Shown here one piece after another: positions 1 to 7,034 of a stretch of DNA of 20,479 bases. The translations under genes and the position numbers were made by a program. The notes under the pieces are model-generated. The model saw nothing but the letters and a program-made list of their open reading frames with translations, was not told where the DNA came from and searched no databases. The stretch is from an uncultured Blautia sp. (GTDB lineage Bacteria; Bacillota; Clostridia; Lachnospirales; Lachnospiraceae): the NCBI GenBank assembly GCA_938028845.1, contig CALIZJ010000174.1, positions 1-20,479 on the forward strand, written 5' to 3'. How positions within the stretch are numbered: position 1 is the first letter of the stretch; the number at the start of each line of letters is the position of its first letter.

Positions 1-1319
1 AGTTCTTCTTTGGTAATCATGTCCGTACAGATTCCAGCGGCGCCTTCTGCCATGTAGAATTTGGCTTCGGATAACTGGTTAACTGTATATACATAGAGGA
101 AGATTCCTCTGTCAGAAAACAGTTTCTGTACTTCTTTTGACCAGTTTGTACGGCTTATGGTTACTCCATAAATTCCATTTTTCTTACAAAAATCTGCAAT
201 CTGCACTAATTGGCTGACTGGATAATCCTGCCATAGAGAATAGAGATAGGCCGGGAAAACTTTGAATGTTTTTACGGCAGAATACATGGATTCATTATAA
301 ACTTGCGGTATGATACGTTTTAAGGTATCTGCAGCACCGGCTTCTTTTGCTATGTTTATGTATTCCCTGTAATCCTTCAGCGTATTGGAATAATTTCGTG
401 CAGAATATTTTTTTGAGTCAAAAAGGACATATGCATCCGGATAGTCTTTTAAAAGAACAAATAAATCTTTTAAAGACATAGGGGTATATTTTCCATAAAT
501 AGGAGTGGATAAAAACTCTTTGGCAGTCAATATTTTTTTACCTCCGCCTTCCCATTGGCCAAGAGATTCTTTCCAGTTATGGCGGCAGACCCATACTCCA
601 TCGGAAGTTTCGGAAAGGTCTATTTCAAACAAACGGTAACCTTTGCTGTAACTTTCTATGAAACTTTCTTTAGAGTTTAAATATACTTGTCCGTTGACAG
701 CGCCAAGAGCGTGAGCCATCACTTTATAGTTTTCCCACGGGAAAGCAGGAGAGGGATTTCCTGTATCTGTGGATGTCTCCTTAACAGTTACTGTGCAAAA
801 TAATTTCTTCCTTCCGGCAACTGCCCTGATTTTTGCTGTTCCTGGTTTTAAAGCTTTTATCGTCCCGTTTTTGCTGCAAGATACAAGGGGGGCAGAACTG
901 GACCAGGTCACTTTTTGTTTTGTACCGCTAACGGCTAATTGATAGGTTTCTCCCTGGGTTAAAGTAAGTTTGCTTTTATTCAGTTTGGGTGCTTCTACGG
1001 TGACGGTACAGAAATATTTCTGTGAATTATAAATCGCCCGTATTTTAGCAGTACCTTTATTCCTGGCAGTGATTTCACCTTTCGAGGATACCGTTACTAC
1101 TTTTTTGTCGCTGGAAGCCCAGTTTACTTTTTTAGATGCTCCTTGTAATTTTAAAGTATATTTTGTTCCAACAGCCATAACAATGTTTGTCTTGTTTAGT
1201 TTTATCGGAGCAGCCTGAACAGTAACACAGGGGAATCCGTTTTTAATAAGCAGATGTCCTGTTCCGGCGACTAGGGTGCAAATCAGAAAATACAGAAGTA
1301 TCTTTTTGAGTTTTTTCAA
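1..1319 (-). CDS. Secreted glycerophosphodiester-phosphodiesterase-like protein with two BIG2 domains (C-terminus cut by window edge)
   Basis: Read on the minus strand from a TTG start at 1319, preceded by GGGAGGAG about 7 nt upstream; 439 codons are open to the window edge. Residues 1-37 form a signal peptide (MKKLKK, hydrophobic stretch, then VQAAP). About 37-108 and 110-178 are two bacterial Ig-like (BIG2) repeats with the typical VTWSS / G.I.A...GTAKI pattern, each ending FCTVTV. From about 198 the GDPD/PI-PLC-type barrel begins: MAHALG (H203), NSKESF, FEIDLSETSDGVWVCRHNW (E232, D234, H247), and a late YVYTVNQ strand. In the GDPD family these residues bind the metal and substrate and hydrolyse glycerophosphodiesters to glycerol phosphate and an alcohol. 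The histidine motif is HALG rather than the classical HRG. BIG2 domains suggest attachment to the cell surface or its polymers. The true substrate is unknown. Confidence 0.85.
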   Translation of the reverse strand, partial: MKKLKKILLYFLICTLVAGTGHLLIKNGFPCVTVQAAPIKLNKTNIVMAVGTKYTLKLQGASKKVNWASSDKKVVTVSSKGEITARNKGTAKIRAIYNSQKYFCTVTVEAPKLNKSKLTLTQGETYQLAVSGTKQKVTWSSSAPLVSCSKNGTIKALKPGTAKIRAVAGRKKLFCTVTVKETSTDTGNPSPAFPWENYKVMAHALGAVNGQVYLNSKESFIESYSKGYRLFEIDLSETSDGVWVCRHNWKESLGQWEGGGKKILTAKEFLSTPIYGKYTPMSLKDLFVLLKDYPDAYVLFDSKKYSARNYSNTLKDYREYINIAKEAGAADTLKRIIPQVYNESMYSAVKTFKVFPAYLYSLWQDYPVSQLVQIADFCKKNGIYGVTISRTNWSKEVQKLFSDRGIFLYVYTVNQLSEAKFYMAEGAAGICTDMITKEE

Positions 1320-1383
1320 TGTTGTCTCCTCCCATCTGCAGATGATGTTCTTAGACTCCTGGGATTGCAGAAATACGATACAT

Positions 1384-1420
1384 AAAAAAGAGACAGTAAA
1401 GTAAGTACCTTTTCTGCCTC
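1384..1420 (-). terminator. Terminator-like hairpin inside the leader of the GDPD-like gene (possible attenuator)
   Basis: On the minus strand GAGGCAG (1420-1414) pairs with CTGTCTC (1396-1390), with one G-U pair; inside it AAAG can pair with CTTT, and TTTTTT follows (1389-1384). The hairpin lies downstream of the predicted promoter at 1519-1491 and about 65 nt upstream of the TTG start, so it is not the end of another gene. An upstream GACAG (1431-1427) could pair with CTGTC instead and would open the terminator. This is the arrangement of an attenuator, but I do not recognise a known riboswitch core. Confidence 0.55.
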
Positions 1421-1490
1421 AAGCTTCTGTCGTTTAGTAATATTTAGATAAGTTTTTCTGCAAAACCATAGTAAAAAAAATCTATAAATT

Positions 1491-1519
1491 ATCATATCAC
1501 AAGCATATTTTTATGGCAA
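1491..1519 (-). promoter_or_regulatory. Predicted promoter of the GDPD-like gene
   Basis: On the minus strand TTGCCA (1519-1514) is followed after 17 bp by TATGAT (1496-1491). This puts the transcription start near 1484 and gives a leader of about 165 nt that contains the terminator-like hairpin. Confidence 0.5.
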
Positions 1520-1698
1520 CTATCTGCCTTGAAAGATAAAAAAACAGCACGGTTTTATTTTGAAAATATATTCGTCATTTATAAAGGCCCCCCAGCAGCA
1601 CCAATCGGAAAAGAATTGAAAGCACGAAAACCAGATGATAAAATAATACGGAGAAATAAAAGACAATACGAAGACAGTTTACAGGATGGTGTATAAGC

Positions 1699-2358
1699 GT
1701 GAAACATATTTTAATCATTGACGACGACGTATATATCGGCAATATGCTGCAGGAAGTACTTGAAAAGGAAGGATATCAGGTATCCCGGGCCTATTCCGGG
1801 ACGGAGGCGGTTCTTTCCCTTTCTTTAGCAAGACCGGATCTGGTGCTTTTAGATCTCATGCTTCCCGGATTGTCCGGAGAGGAGGTGCTGCCTAAAATAA
1901 AAGGTATTCCTGTGATCATAGTCAGCGCCAAGGTGGATGTGGACAATAAGGTAAAACTTTTGCTGGACGGCGCTGTGGATTATGTGACAAAGCCCTTCGA
2001 TACCAGAGAACTTTTGGCAAGAATTACAGTAGCGCTGCGAAGATCAGAAGATACACCGGATACGATCCTTAGCTTTAAAGAACTGCAGTTGGATTGTAAT
2101 ACCCGCCGGGCCTGCATAGACGAACAGGAGGTAAAACTGACACGTACGGAGTATGCGATTTTAAAGCTGTTTCTGCAAAATCCCGGACAGGTTCTGACAA
2201 AATCCCTTTTGCTGGAACAGATCAGTGCAGACACACCCGACTGCACGGAAACTTCCTTAAAGATCCATGTAAGCAATCTGCGGAAGAAGCTTAAAAATAT
2301 AGGCGGCAGGGATTATATAGAAGCAGTATGGGGAATCGGATTCCGGCTGTCAGATTAA
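1699..2358 (+). CDS. OmpR/PhoB-family response regulator of a peptide-sensing ABC module
   Basis: 219 aa, GTG start preceded by AGGATGG. The receiver domain (residues 1-115) has the acidic cluster D8-D10, phosphoacceptor D52 in LVLLDLMLPG, S76 and K98 in VTKPF. The C-terminal half (about 124-218) is a winged helix, with the KLTRTEYAILKLF and SNLRKKL elements that recognise DNA. It is the first of four genes in the order regulator, ABC ATPase, permease, kinase. In Firmicutes this set usually senses a cell-wall-active peptide and induces its exporter. The 187-bp gap before the ATPase gene carries phased TTTAC repeats that would suit this protein as operator. The partner is most likely the kinase at 4306. 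The inducing compound cannot be read from sequence. Confidence 0.93.
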   Translation: MKHILIIDDDVYIGNMLQEVLEKEGYQVSRAYSGTEAVLSLSLARPDLVLLDLMLPGLSGEEVLPKIKGIPVIIVSAKVDVDNKVKLLLDGAVDYVTKPFDTRELLARITVALRRSEDTPDTILSFKELQLDCNTRRACIDEQEVKLTRTEYAILKLFLQNPGQVLTKSLLLEQISADTPDCTETSLKIHVSNLRKKLKNIGGRDYIEAVWGIGFRLSD

Positions 2359-2403
2359 AAAATTTTCAACGTGTCTGCAAGGCTTTCGCAGGCCGTTTTC
2401 ACT

Positions 2404-2476
2404 TTTACTTCTGAAAAATCTTTACGGAATTTTTACTATTTTCTTTACCGGTTTCTTTACCATTTCCCGGTAGAAT
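2404..2476 (+). promoter_or_regulatory. Phased TTTAC direct-repeat array and promoter of the ABC transporter genes
   Basis: TTTAC occurs at 2404, 2421, 2432, 2444 and 2456; the last four are spaced 11, 12 and 12 bp, about one helical turn each. The last two sit in a near-identical TTTCTTTACC context. A -10-like TAGAAT lies at 2471-2476, 10 bp after the last repeat, and no good -35 box is present, as expected for an activator-dependent promoter. OmpR-family regulators bind direct repeats of this kind, so the product of 1699-2358 is the likely ligand. Confidence 0.6.
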
Positions 2477-2545
2477 AACAGCGAAAACAGGATACCGCTA
2501 CCCCAAAAGCAGCAAAAGGTATACCGGGAAAAGGAGGAATTTAAT

Positions 2546-3457
2546 ATGGAATATGTTCTTACTGCGAAAAATTTAAGTAAGCAGTACGGCCATTTTAAGG
2601 CATTAAACAGACTTTCCATGCATGTCCCCAAAGGGGCAATCTATGGATTTGTAGGAAAAAACGGCGCAGGTAAAACGACTTTGATCCGCCTGATCTGCGG
2701 TCTGCAGACACCTACGGAAGGAGAGTATTCCCTGTTTGGGATTTCCAATGGGGAGAAAGGGATGGAAAAGTCCCGCAGACGTATGGGTGCGGTGGTGGAA
2801 ACCCCGTCTATTTATCTGGATATGACGGCAGAGGATAACTTAAAGGCACAGTTTCGGACCTTAGGGCTGCCTTCTTTCGCCCAGATTCCGGAGCTTTTAA
2901 ACCTTGTGGGACTGGCGCATACAGGCAAAAAGAAGGCAAAGCATTTTTCTTTGGGTATGCGGCAAAGGCTGGGAATTGCGGTGGCTTTGGCTGGTGATCC
3001 GGATTTCCTGGTTCTTGACGAACCGGCCAATGGTCTGGACCCACAGGGGATTATAGAGATGCGTGAGCTGATCTTAACATTAAACCGGGAGAGACAGATC
3101 ACAGTGCTGATCTCCAGCCATATCCTGGATGAATTAAGCCGTATGGCTACCCATTATGGATTTATCGATCATGGATGTATGGTGAAGGAAATAAGCGCCA
3201 AAGAGCTGGAAGCTGCCTGCCGGAAATGTGTCCGTGTGGAGGTGTCCGATGGTCAAATCCTCACAGGGGTTCTGGATGAAATGGGATTGGAATATAGTGT
3301 GCTTTCACAGACACAGGCTGATATTTTCGCGAAAGTAAATTTAACACAGCTTGTTTTAGCCCTTGCACAAAAAAAGTGTGAGGTGTTTGGCATCCAGGAG
3401 AGGGACGAAAGCCTGGAAAGCTACTATATTAGTCTGATTGGAGGTGAGGAGCAGTGA
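2546..3457 (+). CDS. ABC transporter ATP-binding protein, BcrA / lantibiotic-protection type
   Basis: 303 aa, ATG start after AAAGGAGG. Walker A GKNGAGKT at residues 37-44, signature FSLGMRQRL at 134-142 (SLGMR in place of LSGGQ, usual for this subfamily), Walker B FLVLDEP at 154-160 with catalytic E159, and switch H192 in SSHILDE. The last 80 residues are the small C-terminal extension seen in BcrA/NukF/SpaF-type ATPases. It powers an ABC-2 permease that removes bacitracin- or lantibiotic-like compounds from the membrane. Its end overlaps the permease start at 3454 by 4 nt (ATGA), so the two are translationally coupled. Expression is probably driven from the repeat-array promoter at 2404-2476. 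Confidence 0.93.
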   Translation: MEYVLTAKNLSKQYGHFKALNRLSMHVPKGAIYGFVGKNGAGKTTLIRLICGLQTPTEGEYSLFGISNGEKGMEKSRRRMGAVVETPSIYLDMTAEDNLKAQFRTLGLPSFAQIPELLNLVGLAHTGKKKAKHFSLGMRQRLGIAVALAGDPDFLVLDEPANGLDPQGIIEMRELILTLNRERQITVLISSHILDELSRMATHYGFIDHGCMVKEISAKELEAACRKCVRVEVSDGQILTGVLDEMGLEYSVLSQTQADIFAKVNLTQLVLALAQKKCEVFGIQERDESLESYYISLIGGEEQ

Positions 3458-4290
3458 TGAACCGTTTGTTGTCCGTGAATTTTATGAGATTAAGGAAGAG
3501 CAGACTGTTTTGGGGCGGCGTGTTGTTTATGGCTGCGCTTGCCGTAATGGTCGTATTAAATACTTATTTTGACCAAAGAGAGTATGGCGGCTCTGTTTGT
3601 GTGGACGGAGTGCTGGGCGGTTTTGCACTTTTTTCTGGGATTGTCTGTGCCGTTTTTGGAAGCCTTTTTTTGGGAACGGAGTATAAAGACGGAACAATCC
3701 GCAATAAATTAAGCGTAGGTCATTCCCGGTTTGCCGTATATTTGTCAAATCTTCTGGTAATGTATGTGGGTTCTATACTCCTTTGTGCGGCGTATCTGCT
3801 ACCCTGTTGTGCTTTAGGGATTCCGCTGCTTGGAGGTTTTCAGACAGACGGATGGACTTTACTGCTCTGGGGAGCGGGAAACCTTTTCATGTTGCTGGCA
3901 GTCAGCGGGATTTTAACATGCATGGGAATGTTGATCTCCAGTAAAGACGCAGCGGCGACAGCAGCGATTCTCGGCGCTTTTATCATGCTCATGTGCAGCG
4001 TATACATTTATTCAAGGTTAAGCGAGCCGGAATATTATGAGGGACAAACATATGTAGATGAAGCGGGAGAAATCATTACAGAGCCGCCTGTCCGTAATAT
4101 CAATTATGTGGAGGGAACAGAGCGGGAAGTCTATGAATTGCTCAACCGCTTTTTGCCTACTGGCCAGGCATTGCATTATCAAAGTGTAGATGGGGAAGGG
4201 GTTGCGGTGCAGATGGGGTATGCGCTGATAATTTTTGCCGGTTCAACCGGAATCGGGGTTTGGTGTTTTAAAAAGAAAGATATCAAGTAG
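3454..4290 (+). CDS. ABC-2 type permease partner of the upstream ATPase
   Basis: 278 aa. The start overlaps the ATPase stop and is preceded by GGAGGTGAGGAG. About six hydrophobic segments are visible: near residues 20-36, 53-75, 95-125, 132-160, 170-186 and 254-270. A polar extracellular loop lies before the last one (about 187-245). The motif GTEYKDGTIRNKLSVG after the second segment is typical of ABC-2 permeases of the lantibiotic-immunity and bacitracin-transport class. It forms the membrane channel for the ATPase at 2546. Substrate unknown. The kinase gene follows after 15 bp, so all three genes probably share one message. Confidence 0.88.
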   Translation: MMNRLLSVNFMRLRKSRLFWGGVLFMAALAVMVVLNTYFDQREYGGSVCVDGVLGGFALFSGIVCAVFGSLFLGTEYKDGTIRNKLSVGHSRFAVYLSNLLVMYVGSILLCAAYLLPCCALGIPLLGGFQTDGWTLLLWGAGNLFMLLAVSGILTCMGMLISSKDAAATAAILGAFIMLMCSVYIYSRLSEPEYYEGQTYVDEAGEIITEPPVRNINYVEGTEREVYELLNRFLPTGQALHYQSVDGEGVAVQMGYALIIFAGSTGIGVWCFKKKDIK

Positions 4291-4305
4291 AGGAGGGAAG
4301 GTAAG

Positions 4306-5199
4306 ATGGTGCTTGGCCTTGGGATCATTATTGGAATCCTGGCTGTGGTTATTGCTTTGCTGCTGGCAAAGATATATCTGCTTCGAAAATCTGTGGAGGA
4401 GATACGCAGCTCCTTTTGGGAAAAGCTGAATGGAGAGACAAATACGCTTATAGGTATATCCAGCAGGGACAAAAGCGTATGTGCGCTGGCGGATTCTATG
4501 AATGACCAGCTTCGGCAGCTTCGCCGGGAGCGCCATCGCTATTTGCAGGGAGATAGGGAACTAAAAGAGGCGGTCACAAATATTTCCCATGATCTGCGAA
4601 CTCCTTTGACTGCCATCTGTGGGTATCTGGATTTATTGGAAACAGAGGAAATGACTCCAGATGCAAAACGTTACCTGGGATATATTCAAAACCGGACAGA
4701 GGCGTTAAAGCAGCTTACAGAGGAATTGTTCCGGTATTCCGTTATTGCAGGAAATTCAGAATCCCTTCATTTGGAACGGATAAATGTGAATAAAGTTTTG
4801 GAAGAAAGTATAGCTGGCTTTTATGGGGCTCTTATAGGAAAAGGGATTACGCCGGTGATCCATATTCCGAAGAAGAAAGTGATATGCAGCCTGGATCAGG
4901 CTGCATTGTCGCGGATTTTCGGAAACGTGCTGGGAAACGTGTTAAAATACAGTGCAGGAGATTTGGAGATTTTTCTTTCAGAAGAAGGAGAAATTACCTT
5001 TACCAATACAGCGCCCGGCCTGGATCAGGTACAGGTTGGAAAGCTGTTTGACCGGTTTTTTTCAGTAGAATCGGCAAAAAATTCTACAGGGCTTGGTCTT
5101 GCCATATCGAAAACTTTGCTTTTACAGATGAATGGTTCGATATCTGCCAGTTATCAGGAGGGCAGACTGAGTATAAAGATAAACTTGCCCCGGGAATAA
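4306..5199 (+). CDS. Sensor histidine kinase with minimal sensor region
   Basis: 297 aa, start chosen after AGGAGGGAAGG. One N-terminal hydrophobic segment (residues 3-25), then a short linker and a HisKA domain with phosphoacceptor H95 in NISHDLRTPL. The HATPase domain has N-box GNVLGNVLKYS (around 205-215) and a G2 box STGLGLAISK (around 271). There is no extracellular sensing domain of any size, as in kinases that sense through their transporter or within the membrane. It lies 15 bp after the permease gene and probably phosphorylates D52 of the regulator at 1699. Whether the transporter itself is the sensor is inference. Confidence 0.92.
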   Translation: MVLGLGIIIGILAVVIALLLAKIYLLRKSVEEIRSSFWEKLNGETNTLIGISSRDKSVCALADSMNDQLRQLRRERHRYLQGDRELKEAVTNISHDLRTPLTAICGYLDLLETEEMTPDAKRYLGYIQNRTEALKQLTEELFRYSVIAGNSESLHLERINVNKVLEESIAGFYGALIGKGITPVIHIPKKKVICSLDQAALSRIFGNVLGNVLKYSAGDLEIFLSEEGEITFTNTAPGLDQVQVGKLFDRFFSVESAKNSTGLGLAISKTLLLQMNGSISASYQEGRLSIKINLPRE

Positions 5200-5225
5200 A
5201 ATGTAGGCAGTATATCCCATAAAAC

Positions 5226-5260
5226 ATGACAGGACGTTGTCAGGAATAGTCTGCTATACT
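5226..5260 (+). promoter_or_regulatory. Operator (TGACA-N6-TGTCA) and -10 box before the WYL regulator gene
   Basis: The inverted repeat TGACA (5227-5231) N6 TGTCA (5238-5242) lies upstream of TATACT (5255-5260). ATGACA to TATACT is 23 bp, too long for a -35/-10 pair, and there is no good -35 at 16-18 bp. The same motif with the same 23-bp spacing recurs before the GyrI-like gene. This suggests the WYL protein controls both genes. Confidence 0.6.
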
Positions 5261-5358
5261 AGTGTCAGTTTTTTATGTATTGATGCAGAAAAAGGGTGTA
5301 ATCCAATAAAACAGACTTTAAGAAAATGGAATAAAGGCGGAAGCGAGGAGGAGAGAAA

Positions 5359-6267
5359 ATGAAAATAGACCGGCTGATCGGGATTCTGGCAATCCTGCTT
5401 AGACAGGATAAAGTGACAGCCCCTTTCCTGGCAGAAAAATTCGAGGTCTCCCGGCGTACGATCAGCAGGGATATTGAAGACCTATGCAAAGCGGGAATCC
5501 CTCTGGTTACTACGCAGGGAGTAAATGGAGGACTTTCTATCATGGAGGGGTATAAAATCGACAGCACTCTTCTGACTTCTGCTGATATGCAGGCGATGCT
5601 CACCGGACTTCGAAGCCTGGACAGTGTGAGCGGGACCAACAGATATACCCAGCTTATGGAAAAACTTTCAGCAGGAGCTTCACAGCTGCTGCCGGGCAGT
5701 CAGCATATCCTGATTGACCTTTCCTCCTGGAGTAAATCTGCTTTATCACCGAAAATTGAACTTTTTCACAAAGCGATTCAGGAGAACAGGGAAGTCAGCT
5801 TTTGCTATTTTGCCCCCAAAGGAGAATCTACTAGTACAATCCGGCCGTATTATCTGATCTTTCGCTGGGCCAGCTGGTATGTGTGGGGATACTGCAGGGA
5901 GAGAGAGAACTATCGTTTGTTTAAGCTGAACCGTATGACAGAACTTAAGGTGGGGGAAAAATTTGAAAAGTGTTCGGTACCTTTTCCCAATCTGACGAAT
6001 GAAAGGGTATTTCCCCATACCTGTTTAGTAAAAGCTCTGATAGCTCCCGAATACCGCTGGAGGCTGGTAGAAGAGTATGGACCGGGCTGTTTTACCGTAA
6101 CAGAGGACGGCAGGCTGCTTTTTTCTTTTGGATTTACAGATGAGGACAGTATTTTAAGCTGGATTTTATCTTTCAGAGACGGGGCAGAGCTTTTAGAACC
6201 GGTACATATCCGGGAGAAGCTGGCGGATATTGGAAAAGAGATACAAAAACAATATTCCCATACATGA
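5359..6267 (+). CDS. YafY-type transcriptional regulator with HTH_11 and WYL domains
   Basis: 302 aa, ATG start preceded by GAGGAGGAGAG. Residues 1-60 form an HTH_11/DeoR-like DNA-binding domain, with FLAEKFEVSRRTISRDIEDL as the helix-turn-helix. About 131-200 is the WYL domain, here reading SWYVWGYC (W173, Y174, V175 instead of L) with the RLFKLNRM strand. A C-terminal extension of the WCX type closes the protein. WYL domains bind small ligands or nucleic acid and adjust DNA binding. The stop codon TGA at 6265 is itself the first part of the next operator, and the GyrI-like gene starts 90 bp later. The shared operator suggests autoregulation and control of that neighbour. The ligand is unknown. 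Confidence 0.9.
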   Translation: MKIDRLIGILAILLRQDKVTAPFLAEKFEVSRRTISRDIEDLCKAGIPLVTTQGVNGGLSIMEGYKIDSTLLTSADMQAMLTGLRSLDSVSGTNRYTQLMEKLSAGASQLLPGSQHILIDLSSWSKSALSPKIELFHKAIQENREVSFCYFAPKGESTSTIRPYYLIFRWASWYVWGYCRERENYRLFKLNRMTELKVGEKFEKCSVPFPNLTNERVFPHTCLVKALIAPEYRWRLVEEYGPGCFTVTEDGRLLFSFGFTDEDSILSWILSFRDGAELLEPVHIREKLADIGKEIQKQYSHT

Positions 6268-6298
6268 CAGACAGGTGTCCGGTTTTGTTTGATAAAAT
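6264..6298 (+). promoter_or_regulatory. Second copy of the TGACA-N6-TGTC operator, before the GyrI-like gene
   Basis: TGACA (6265-6269, overlapping the WYL gene stop) N6 TGTC (6276-6279), then TAAAAT at 6293-6298. ATGACA to TAAAAT is 23 bp, identical to the spacing at 5226-5260, and again no proper -35 box is present. The matching geometry argues for one regulator, probably the WYL protein, acting on both promoters. Confidence 0.6.
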
Positions 6299-6356
6299 AG
6301 AGCCAGTAACAGGAGTTTTCTTATAGACTATTATGTAGGGATAAAGGAGGAATAAA

Positions 6357-7034
6357 ATGGCTGCATTTGATTATAAAAAAGAGTATAAGGAGTTTTATCT
6401 GCCTCCTAAAAAGCCGCAGATCATCGAAATTCCATCTATGAATTTTCTGGCGGTGCGGGGAAAGGGCGATCCAAATGAAGAAGGCGGTGCCTATAAGGCG
6501 GCCGTTGGACTGCTTTATGCAATGGCATATACCATTAAAATGAGCAAGCTGGGAAAACATAAAATGGAAGGATATTTTGATTATGTAGTTCCGCCTTTGG
6601 AAGGGTTCTGGTGGCAGGAGGGCGTTAAGGGTGTAGATTACGGCCGGAAAAAGGATTTTCAGTGGATCTCTCTGATCCGTCTTCCCGAATTTGTAACAAA
6701 GACGGAGTTTGACTGGGCGAGATGGGAGGCAGCGGAGAAAAAAGGAATGGATTTTTCCAGTGTGGAATTTTTGACGTATGAGGAGGGGCTGTGTGTACAA
6801 TGTATGCACCTTGGTCCTTACGATGCAGAACCGGCGACTGTGGAAAAGATGGAAAACTATAGCAGGGAACAGGGATGTGAAAAGGAATATGGCTGCTGGT
6901 GCAGCCGTGTTTCGGCGAAAGTGTGTGCCAAGGCACACACTTTTTTAAAAGGGGAATCGAAAGTCCTCTTTAAACTTTCGCCTGGAAGGATTTCCTTCAG
7001 CCCGGAAGATCTGCCGTTTTGTCAGATCATATAA
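6357..7034 (+). CDS. GyrI-like small-molecule-binding protein with an abnormal C-terminus
   Basis: 225 aa, ATG start after AAAGGAGG. Residues 1 to about 178 match the GyrI-like (SRPBCC/AraC effector-binding) family as found next to YafY regulators: FYLPPKKPQIIEIPSMNFLAVRGKGDP, YFDYVVPPLEGFWW, WISLIRLPEFV, EGLCVQCMHLGPYDAEPATV (shown as separate blocks). Family members normally end soon after with a HHEIYLSDPR-type segment of about 35 residues. Here that segment is missing, and the frame continues through a hairpin (6891-6906) and an intrinsic terminator (6918-6946) to a stop at 7034, overlapping the convergent peptidase remnant by 90 bp. The tail has no family-like content and is probably not made. 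I read this as a gene whose 3' end was deleted. Such proteins bind drugs or other small molecules. The N-terminal identification is firm; activity is doubtful. Confidence 0.72.
   Translation: MAAFDYKKEYKEFYLPPKKPQIIEIPSMNFLAVRGKGDPNEEGGAYKAAVGLLYAMAYTIKMSKLGKHKMEGYFDYVVPPLEGFWWQEGVKGVDYGRKKDFQWISLIRLPEFVTKTEFDWARWEAAEKKGMDFSSVEFLTYEEGLCVQCMHLGPYDAEPATVEKMENYSREQGCEKEYGCWCSRVSAKVCAKAHTFLKGESKVLFKLSPGRISFSPEDLPFCQII
6891..6946 (+). terminator. Hairpin and intrinsic terminator lying inside the GyrI-like reading frame
   Basis: A small hairpin GGCTGC-TGGT-GCAGCC (6891-6906) is followed by a perfect 12-bp stem, AAAGTGTGTGCC (6918-6929) and GGCACACACTTT (6932-6943) with an AA loop, and a T run ending at 6946. 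The stop codon of the opposing peptidase remnant (6945-6947) touches it, so the hairpin probably served as the terminator between two convergent genes. Confidence 0.85.

Larger units (their letters stand above)
1320..1698. other. Divergent intergenic region between the GDPD-like gene and the response regulator gene
   Basis: This 379-bp stretch holds the minus-strand promoter and hairpin-bearing leader of the GDPD-like gene (listed separately) and the upstream region of the response regulator at 1699. On the plus strand one frame stays open from 1476 to the TAA at 1694-1696, but it has no start codon with a ribosome-binding site, so I do not call a gene. No clear plus-strand promoter for 1699 could be chosen. 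Confidence 0.5.

Noticed and set aside
1476..1696. Open plus-strand frame of about 73 codons ending just before the response regulator gene
   Set aside because: No start codon with a ribosome-binding site, no recognisable motif, and it overlaps the minus-strand promoter of the GDPD-like gene.
1699..5199. Precursor peptide or lantibiotic biosynthesis genes with the first ABC module
   Set aside because: No small leader-peptide gene or LanB/LanC/LanM-like gene is visible, so I treat the module as sensing and immunity only.
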